Shown here one piece after another: positions 58,050 through 64,000 of a stretch of 64,000 nt of DNA. The stretch lies in contig MAAQ01000018.1 of the NCBI GenBank assembly GCA_002162685.1, positions 147,969 to 211,968 of the forward strand. Direction: 5' to 3'. This DNA is from Flavobacteriales bacterium 33_180_T64. Lineage in GTDB: Bacteria; Bacteroidota; Bacteroidia; Flavobacteriales; Flavobacteriaceae. Position 1 is the first letter of the stretch. Each line of letters begins with the position of its first letter. The notes beneath the pieces are model-generated. The model ran no database searches. It had not been told where the DNA came from and saw only the letters and a list, made by a program, of their open reading frames with translations. Both the position numbers and the translations under genes were made by a program.

Positions 58050-58565
58050 TCATAATTCGTCAATATCTTCTCTTAGCTTTTTAAGTGCTCCATAAATTCG
58101 TTTTTCAACTGCTTTTGTTGAAATTTCTAATAGTTCTGCTATTTCTTTAAAACGTTTTCCTTCAACTCTATTCATTAAAAAAGCAACACGTTGCGCTTCA
58201 GTTAAGTTTGCAATTGCGTTTTCTAATTTTTCCTTGTATTGTTTTTCTTGAAGTAGAAATTCAGGAGTTATATTAGTACTATGCTTCGGTTTTATTTTTT
58301 GATGCCTCAAAACTACTTTTTGATGTGCAAATTCATTAAGCATTAAATTATTAGCTGTAGTAAATAAAAAACTCTTTGCTTTATCCTGTGGAATCTTAAT
58401 ACAATTCTCCCACAATTTCACAAATGCTTCTTGCATTTTGTCTTGCGGATTTAGTTGACTGCCAAATTTGTAGTAGAGGAAGTCATGTAAATCTTTGGAA
58501 TATTTTTTAAAAATAGAGGAGAACAAATGTTCTTCGCAAATATTTTCCTTTAACGGTTTTGACAT
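58050..58565 (-). CDS. ECF sigma factor (FecI-like)
   Basis: 171 residues with region 2 (DLHDFLYYKFGSQLNPQDKM, KLWENCIKIPQDKAKSFLF) and region 4 helix-turn-helix (GKRFKEIAELLEISTKAVEK, RIYGALKKL). First gene of the sigma/FecR/receptor operon, 50 bp before FecR. It should direct transcription of the receptor when the outer-membrane receptor binds its ligand. Confidence 0.95.
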   Translation of the reverse strand: MSKPLKENICEEHLFSSIFKKYSKDLHDFLYYKFGSQLNPQDKMQEAFVKLWENCIKIPQDKAKSFLFTTANNLMLNEFAHQKVVLRHQKIKPKHSTNITPEFLLQEKQYKEKLENAIANLTEAQRVAFLMNRVEGKRFKEIAELLEISTKAVEKRIYGALKKLREDIDEL

Positions 58566-58773
58566 TTTTTTTTGATTGTGGCTAAGGTATAAAAATTATT
58601 AACCTATGCGATTCAAAATTTAGAGCATGTTTAATCAGGGTAATTCGTTTAGATTGTCTGGATTAGAATCTATAAAAAAAATAAGGTAGGTATTTTGTAT
58701 TGTTAACTGTTATATAAATAGGGTGATTAATTGTTAAGTAAAATTGACTGTTAGTTATAATTTTTAGTTGGTT

Positions 58774-58807
58774 AAAAAGGATTGTTGGTCATAACAATCC
58801 TTTTTTT
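58774..58807 (+). terminator. Orphan intrinsic terminator upstream of ffh
   Basis: AAAAAGGATTGTT (58774-58786), loop GGTCAT, AACAATCC followed by seven T's (58801-58807). As strong as the terminators after real genes, yet no plus-strand gene precedes it for over 4 kb. Suggests a small RNA upstream, or a block on read-through into ffh. Confidence 0.8.
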
Positions 58808-58852
58808 ATGTCTTAATTTCAAACTTCGCTTTATAAATACATCACAAATCGT

Positions 58853-58860
58853 TAAATTTG
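58853..58860 (+). promoter_or_regulatory. -7 box of ffh
   Basis: TAAATTTG, an exact TAnnTTTG match, 23 bases before the ffh ATG; no clear -33. Confidence 0.5.
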
Positions 58861-58883
58861 CATCTTTAAAATTCTAGAAGAAT

Positions 58884-60212
58884 ATGTTTAATAATTTAAG
58901 TGAAAAGTTAGATAAAGCATTACACGTCTTAAAAGGACACGGTAGTATTACCGAAGTCAATGTAGCAGAAACTTTAAAAGAAGTTCGTAGAGCCCTATTA
59001 GATGCCGATGTTAATTTTAAAATCGCCAAAGATTTTACTAACAGAGTCAAAGAAAAAGCTTTAGGTCAAGATGTATTGACAAGTTTACAACCAGGACAAT
59101 TAATGGTAAAGCTTGTTAAGGATGAACTAACAGAGCTTATGGGTGGTGACGTAGAAGGGATTAATCTTTCTGGAAATCCAAGTGTAATTTTAATGTCTGG
59201 TTTGCAAGGTTCTGGTAAAACGACGTTTTCAGGTAAATTAGCAAACTACTTAAAAAATAAAAAAACAAAACGCCCACTTCTAGTAGCTTGTGATGTGTAT
59301 CGTCCTGCTGCGATTGATCAATTACATGTTGTTGGAGATCAATTAGAAATTGAAGTTTATAGTGATAAAGGAAATAATGATCCTGTCGCAATTGCAGAAG
59401 CAGGTATTGCTCATGCAAAAGCAAATGGGTTCAATGTCGTAATTATTGATACAGCTGGTCGTCTGGCTGTAGATGAAGCGATGATGGATGAAATTTCTAA
59501 CATACATAAAGCAATTCAACCACAGGAAACTTTATTTGTTGTAGATTCTATGACAGGCCAAGATGCAGTAAATACAGCAAAAGCCTTCAATGATATCTTA
59601 AATTTTGATGGTGTTATTCTTACTAAATTAGATGGAGATACTCGTGGTGGAGCAGCAATTTCTATTAAATCAATAGTAAATAAACCAATTAAATTTATTG
59701 GTACAGGTGAAAAGATGGAAGCTATTGATGTGTTCTATCCGTCACGTATGGCAGATCGTATCTTAGGAATGGGTGATGTTGTATCTCTTGTTGAGAGAGC
59801 TCAAGAACAATATGATGAAGAAGAAGCACGAAAAATCCAAAAGAAAATTGCAAAAAACCAATTTGGTTTTGATGATTTCTTGAAGCAAATTCAGCAAATC
59901 AAGAAAATGGGTAATATGAAAGATCTTATCGGAATGATTCCTGGTGCAGGTAAAATGATGAAAGATGTAGATATCGATGATGATGCATTTAAAGGGATTG
60001 AAGCTATCATACATTCTATGACACCAGATGAAAGATCTAATCCTGCACTTATAAATGCAAGTAGAAAAAAACGAATTGGGAAAGGTTCTGGGACTTCGGT
60101 ACAAGAAGTTAATCAGCTTCTAAAACAATTTAACCAGATGAGTAAAATGATGAAAATGATGCAAGGTGGAAAAGGAAAAGCAATGATGCAAGCTATGAAA
60201 GGTATGAACTAA
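58884..60212 (+). CDS. ffh: Signal recognition particle protein Ffh
   Basis: GTPase that brings membrane proteins to SecY. 442 residues: N domain (1-90), G domain with MSGLQGSGKTTFSGKLANYL, DTAGRLAVDEAMM and TKLDGDTRGGAAISI, and a methionine-rich M domain (FNQMSKMMKMMQGGKGKAMM) that binds signal peptides and 4.5S RNA. 46 bp before folD, probably the same transcript. Confidence 0.97.
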   Translation: MFNNLSEKLDKALHVLKGHGSITEVNVAETLKEVRRALLDADVNFKIAKDFTNRVKEKALGQDVLTSLQPGQLMVKLVKDELTELMGGDVEGINLSGNPSVILMSGLQGSGKTTFSGKLANYLKNKKTKRPLLVACDVYRPAAIDQLHVVGDQLEIEVYSDKGNNDPVAIAEAGIAHAKANGFNVVIIDTAGRLAVDEAMMDEISNIHKAIQPQETLFVVDSMTGQDAVNTAKAFNDILNFDGVILTKLDGDTRGGAAISIKSIVNKPIKFIGTGEKMEAIDVFYPSRMADRILGMGDVVSLVERAQEQYDEEEARKIQKKIAKNQFGFDDFLKQIQQIKKMGNMKDLIGMIPGAGKMMKDVDIDDDAFKGIEAIIHSMTPDERSNPALINASRKKRIGKGSGTSVQEVNQLLKQFNQMSKMMKMMQGGKGKAMMQAMKGMN

Positions 60213-60258
60213 TTACTCATCCTTTTTTTATATAAATTAAGTACTCAATACTCTAATA

Positions 60259-61134
60259 ATGGTAATTCTAGACGGAAAAAAAGTAAGCAACGACATTAAA
60301 AACGAAATCACTGTACAAGTGAATAAAATGAAGGACAAAGGTGAGAAAGTACCTCACTTAGCTGCAGTTATTGTTGGTAATGATGGCGCAAGTTTAACCT
60401 ATGTTGGAAGTAAAGTTCGTGCTTGTGAACGTGTTGGTTTCGAGTCAACAATGGTACGTATGTCTAATACAACCAGTGAAATTGAATTACTTGATAAAAT
60501 TAAAGAATTAAACCAAAATGATGATATCGATGGATTCATTATTCAGTTACCATTGCCTCCACAAATTAATACTCAAAAAGTATTAATGGCTGTTGATCCT
60601 AGTAAAGATGTTGATGGTTTTCATCCTGAGAATTTTGGGAAAATGGCACTCGATATGAGTACATTTATTCCTGCTACACCTTTTGGAATTCTAGAATTAC
60701 TAGATCGCTATGGTGTTGAAACTAAAGGAAAACACACCGTTGTTATTGGTAGAAGCCATATTGTTGGACGACCAATGAGTATTTTGATGGGACGAAAAGG
60801 GTTTCCAGGAAATTCTACAGTAACATTAACACATAGTCACACAAAAAATATTACACAAATTACATCACAGGCAGATATTATAATTTCAGCATTAGGAGTT
60901 CCTAACTTTTTAAAAGCTGAAATGGTAAAAGATGATGCTGTTATTATCGACGTAGGGATTTCAAGAGTTCCAGATGAGACTTCTCCAAAAGGTTATATTA
61001 TTACAGGTGATGTTGATTTTAAAAATGTAAGTAAAAAAGCAAGCTATATCACTCCAGTTCCAGGAGGCGTTGGCCCAATGACTATTGCAATGTTGCTTAA
61101 AAACACATTGTTAGCTAGAGAGCAACGGATGTAA
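60259..61134 (+). CDS. folD: Bifunctional methylene-THF dehydrogenase/methenyl-THF cyclohydrolase
   Basis: One-carbon metabolism enzyme, 291 residues. Signatures: AAVIVGNDGASLTYVGSKVR (catalytic lysine), DGFIIQLPLPPQI, VIGRSHIVGRPMSILM (NADP site) and PVPGGVGPMTIAMLLKNT. 25 bp before the membrane-protein gene, likely one operon with ffh. Confidence 0.97.
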   Translation: MVILDGKKVSNDIKNEITVQVNKMKDKGEKVPHLAAVIVGNDGASLTYVGSKVRACERVGFESTMVRMSNTTSEIELLDKIKELNQNDDIDGFIIQLPLPPQINTQKVLMAVDPSKDVDGFHPENFGKMALDMSTFIPATPFGILELLDRYGVETKGKHTVVIGRSHIVGRPMSILMGRKGFPGNSTVTLTHSHTKNITQITSQADIIISALGVPNFLKAEMVKDDAVIIDVGISRVPDETSPKGYIITGDVDFKNVSKKASYITPVPGGVGPMTIAMLLKNTLLAREQRM

Positions 61135-61159
61135 TTTATCTATTTGGTTATATTGCAGT

Positions 61160-61870
61160 ATGATTATATTGAGTACTGCTTTAGAACGCGTTTTAATTTT
61201 AAGTTGGGAACATCTATTGCCAATTTGTATTGCAATAATTTTTTCTTTTATAATAATTAAATATGCTCAACAAATTTCTGTAGAAAGGCAGCAAGGTTTA
61301 ATTCACTATTTCGCTATTTTTATTTCGCTAGTAGTACTATCATTTCATATGTATAAAATGATAACTAGTGCATATAATTATAGAGAAGACTTACCTTTAT
61401 ATTTATGTAGTTTGCTAGGTATTATAATACCTTTCTATACCTATTATCGAAAATACTGGATGTTTGAAATTTTAGTATTTTGGATTATTGCAGGAACCTT
61501 ACAAGGCGTTATTACACCAGATATAGCAGAAGGTGTTCCTAGTTTTGATTATTTCAGGTACTGGATTGTTCATTTAGGTTTACTCTTTGTAATATTCTAT
61601 AGCATATTTGTTTTTAAACTGAAACCAAAGCTTAAAAGTGTGTTCAAATCCTTTTTCGCTCTACAAATATATGTTGTCCTTATGATAGGTGTTAATCATC
61701 TATTAAATGCTAATTATTTTTACTTGAATAAAAAACCAGAATCTGCTTCAGTATTAGATTATTTTGGTGAATGGCCTTATTATATTATTATTTGTCAGCT
61801 TATCATTATTCCTTTGTTTTTAATCATTTATTTACCTTTTTATTTCAGTAAAACAAAACCTAAGCTTTAA
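61160..61870 (+). CDS. YwaF/TIGR02206-type integral membrane protein
   Basis: 236 residues with about seven membrane segments. Family features: SWEHLLPICIAIIFSF at the start, DLPLYLCSLLGIIIPF, and the segment beginning YFRYWIVHLGLLFVIFYSIF. Function unknown in the family. Last gene of the ffh-folD run. Confidence 0.8.
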   Translation: MIILSTALERVLILSWEHLLPICIAIIFSFIIIKYAQQISVERQQGLIHYFAIFISLVVLSFHMYKMITSAYNYREDLPLYLCSLLGIIIPFYTYYRKYWMFEILVFWIIAGTLQGVITPDIAEGVPSFDYFRYWIVHLGLLFVIFYSIFVFKLKPKLKSVFKSFFALQIYVVLMIGVNHLLNANYFYLNKKPESASVLDYFGEWPYYIIICQLIIIPLFLIIYLPFYFSKTKPKL

Positions 61871-62234
61871 TGAAATTGTAGGTTGGTGCCTTTGCGTATT
61901 TGGAATTATTGATTTTTTTCTTTTTTCTTTTTTTTTGACGGTGAAAGTTTATTAGTTTGTTTTTTAGTGAGTTATATTGGTTTTTGAAATTTAAAGTAAG
62001 AATTATCTTTCTTTGCTTGTCTTTTAAACTTGTTTTTTTCGAATGTAGACTAAAAATAAGATGCTCCTTATCAATTTTTTATACCTTATATAGGTGAAAT
62101 AAACAACTCCCCACAGAATTTCATTTTTTTATAATAGCATTTGATATAAGGTTGATTAATAGCAAGTCAGCCTCAGTTTACATTGACTAGATATGTAACC
62201 GTTTATGTTTGGTTTAATCTTAAAACCAATCATT
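61871..62234. other. Intergenic region before the repeat adhesin
   Basis: 364 bp. The first part has long T/C-rich runs (61910-61935) but no clear stem-loop terminator. The last 50 bp contain the adhesin promoter (62183-62211) and a 5'-leader hairpin (62209-62229). No ORF seen in between. Confidence 0.6.
62183..62211 (+). promoter_or_regulatory. Promoter of the SprB-like adhesin gene
   Basis: TTG (62183-62185), 18 bp, TATGTTTG (62204-62211). A hairpin TTGGTTT (62209-62215) with AAACCAA (62223-62229) overlaps the predicted start of transcription; the ATG follows at 62235. Confidence 0.7.
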
Positions 62235-64000
62235 ATGAACAATTTTGCTATTAATTCATGTGTCAAGATTTCTAAGTTTTTTAGAATAGATTTAGATTCT
62301 ATTAATATTAAAAAACGATTATTACTAGTCTTCATTTTTTTATTTATTGGTTTTAACTATAGTTTTTCACAATGTCCAGATCATACTACAAATATATGTG
62401 ATGGACAAAAGGTGACAGTAGATGTTGATACTTTACCTTTTTGTGATGAAGGAGGAACAGGTATTGAGGGAGATATTAGTCAAAATCTTGATTGTGAAGA
62501 TTCTAGTGGTTTAAACTGTTTTGAATTCAAGTTTTTTAGATCAGTAAATTCTGCGACTGAAAGTTTTACCTTTGATGTAGGTCAGGGGCAAGGATGTACA
62601 GGGGAATTAGATGCTTCTTATTTTGTATATAATGGCGTTACTTGTGCACCACTGTCTTCAGGAGGTTCTCAAACCAATATAACATTTGACTTCCCTTTAG
62701 GGATTAATGAGATATACATCTATTTATGTATTAATTCTAATGCTCAGGTGACCATGTGTGATGTTTGCAGAGAGCGTCCACCTTGTACTGTTAATGTTGC
62801 TTGTCAGGAATTAGATGATATCTTTGGAAATTATTGTGAAGGTGATCCTTGTAATATTCCCGTTCCTACTACTATTGTATCTGATGTTTTTGTTCAAAAT
62901 GAAGTTTGCGATTTTGAAGTTATAATGGAGTCTACTGATTCAGGAGAAACCGATTGTGTAGATTCTAATGGAAACAATCAAATTAACGTTATTAGAACGT
63001 ATACTTTAAAATATTTTGATGTTGGAATTAATGATTTTATAACTATTCAAACATGTCAACAAAATATTACATTGTCTGAAGAGAATTGTTGTGTGCTTCC
63101 TAGTTTAACAACTAACGATAGTTCAATTTGTGCTGAAAATCAATCCAGTGTTGATTTGTCTTCTTTGGTGACTTCAAATGGAACAGTATCATATTATACA
63201 AGTCAGAATGATGCCGATAATGCTAATAATCCATTGATTGATACAAATGTTAGTCCTTTAATACAAACAGTATATTATGTAAGAAGCGAAGTAGATCAGG
63301 ATTGTTACGTTACAGATACCATTACTATTTCTATAAATGCCTTACCAGATGCTTCGGCTAGTGGAGGAGAATTAACATGTACGATATTAAACATTCAGTT
63401 ATTTGGTAATAGTACAACTAGTGGAGTGACGTACTCTTGGGTAGGACCAAGTTTATTTTCGTCAAATGATCAAAATCCTATTGTAAATGAAATTGGAACG
63501 TATACGTTAACTGTTACTGAAACAGCTACAGGCTGTACTTCAACAGTTAATGCAGAAGTGACATCAGATGATAATTCACCAATAGCAGATGCAGGTTCTG
63601 ATGCAGAATTAACCTGTACAACTCTGGAAGTGACATTAGATGGAAGCGGAAGTTCTACTAATCCAGATGCAGATCTATCTTATGAATGGAGTGGACCAAA
63701 CAGCTATTCGGCCAACACCGAAGATATCACAGTAAGTGCTACAGGAGTGTATACCTTAACAGTAACAGATAATGACAATGGTTGCTTTGCAATGAGTAGT
63801 GCAGAGGTAACATCAGATGATAATTCACCAACAGCAGATGCAGGATCCGATGCAGAATTAACCTGTACAACTCTGGAAGTGACATTAGATGGAAGCGGAA
63901 GTTCTACCAATCCAGATGCAGATCTATCTTATGAATGGAGTGGACCAAACAGCTATTCGGCCAACACCGAAGATATCACAGTTAGTGCTATTGGAGTTTA
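62235..64000 (+). CDS. Large secreted repeat protein (SprB-like adhesin), 3' end outside window
   Basis: 588 codons are visible and the frame is open to the window edge. An unusually long signal sequence (about 46 residues; hydrophobic core RLLLVFIFLFIGFNYSFSQ) suits a very large exported protein. Residues to about 290 are a cysteine-rich region (CPDHTTNICDGQKVTVD onwards). From about 370, PKD/Ig-like units begin (SGGELTCTILNIQLFGNST; ADAGSDAELTCTTLEVTLDG with SYEWSGPNSYSANTED), each ending TVTDNDNGC or TVTETATGC. From 63561 the unit is a nearly perfect 249-bp (83-residue) DNA repeat. This architecture matches gliding adhesin SprB and related type IX substrates; the sorting domain would lie beyond the edge. 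Confidence 0.85.
   Translation, partial: MNNFAINSCVKISKFFRIDLDSINIKKRLLLVFIFLFIGFNYSFSQCPDHTTNICDGQKVTVDVDTLPFCDEGGTGIEGDISQNLDCEDSSGLNCFEFKFFRSVNSATESFTFDVGQGQGCTGELDASYFVYNGVTCAPLSSGGSQTNITFDFPLGINEIYIYLCINSNAQVTMCDVCRERPPCTVNVACQELDDIFGNYCEGDPCNIPVPTTIVSDVFVQNEVCDFEVIMESTDSGETDCVDSNGNNQINVIRTYTLKYFDVGINDFITIQTCQQNITLSEENCCVLPSLTTNDSSICAENQSSVDLSSLVTSNGTVSYYTSQNDADNANNPLIDTNVSPLIQTVYYVRSEVDQDCYVTDTITISINALPDASASGGELTCTILNIQLFGNSTTSGVTYSWVGPSLFSSNDQNPIVNEIGTYTLTVTETATGCTSTVNAEVTSDDNSPIADAGSDAELTCTTLEVTLDGSGSSTNPDADLSYEWSGPNSYSANTEDITVSATGVYTLTVTDNDNGCFAMSSAEVTSDDNSPTADAGSDAELTCTTLEVTLDGSGSSTNPDADLSYEWSGPNSYSANTEDITVSAIGV
63561..64000 (+). repeat. Tandem 249-bp coding repeat in the adhesin
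   Basis: Copy 1 is 63561-63809, copy 2 starts at 63810 and is cut at 64000. Over the 191 bases compared there are about 8 differences by eye, so roughly 96% identity. The period is exactly 83 codons. A more diverged unit precedes copy 1. Confidence 0.9.

Larger units (their letters stand above)
58566..58883. other. Divergent intergenic region, ECF sigma gene / ffh
   Basis: 318 bp between oppositely oriented genes. It holds an intrinsic-terminator hairpin on the plus strand with no gene upstream of it (58774-58807) and the ffh -7 box TAAATTTG (58853-58860). 58566-58773 has no ORF; a near-match -7 box (TATTTTG) lies around 58690-58700. Confidence 0.6.

Noticed and set aside
58566..58883. 4.5S/SRP RNA gene upstream of ffh
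   Set aside because: No GGAA-tetraloop hairpin with the conserved SRP-RNA flanks could be found; the only structure is the terminator.

Overview
The window is AT-rich bacterial chromosome from a member of the Bacteroidota, most likely the family Flavobacteriaceae; the genus cannot be read from the sequence. The reasons are a SusC/SusD pair, type IX secretion sorting domains, a SprB-like repeat adhesin, an ECF sigma/FecR/TonB-receptor set, a long fused ribosomal-protein cluster without tuf, very few Shine-Dalgarno sequences, and many promoters with the Bacteroidota -7 box TAnnTTTG. I saw no rRNA, tRNA, CRISPR array, insertion sequence or prophage.

Layout. 1-6126 (minus strand): a SusD-like lipoprotein running off the left edge, with an apparent +1 frameshift in its signal peptide; its SusC partner; and an Omp85/BamA-like barrel. 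6224-23660 (plus): the str-S10-spc-alpha super-cluster from rpsL to rplQ, 32 genes with secY and infA inside, driven by a clear promoter upstream of rpsL and a second one upstream of rpsD. Spacers with stem-loops lie at rpsJ-rplC and rpsN-rpsH. 23854-26409: carA and eno, each with a strong terminator. 26690-33144: an accessory block that starts with a membrane-spanning one-component regulator (propeller sensor, Y_Y_Y, LytTR DNA-binding domain). Two small cysteine-rich lipoproteins, a type IX-secreted repeat protein and two unknown small ORFs follow. 33414-35679: gltA and an amidinotransferase-fold enzyme. 35698-49000: housekeeping genes, including the lipid/protease operon rsfS-ftsH-LUD-cdsA-psd-ACBP with divergent birA, pyrE, NUDIX, M28 and M14 peptidases, and ctlX. 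48701-58565: an orphan TPR histidine kinase, a GH53 galactanase, argS, a DinB/YfiT protein and the sigma/FecR/TonB-receptor operon. 58884-61870: ffh, folD and a YwaF-type membrane protein. 62235 to the right edge: the start of a large repeat adhesin.

The most unusual part is 26690-32686. Fifteen bases after the LytTR regulator's stop codon, and again upstream of the secreted repeat protein, there is an approximately 85-base duplicated element. It carries a direct repeat of CGTCAC with a 22-bp period, placed exactly 46 bp before a consensus -7 box in both copies. That is the arrangement expected of LytTR operators, so the regulator probably controls its neighbours directly. A second duplicated element (53 bases, 2 differences) carries a Shine-Dalgarno sequence, rare in this phylum, in front of a two-codon reading frame. 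It precedes both lipoprotein genes. The function of the exported proteins is unknown; one has six C-terminal cysteines with symmetric spacing.
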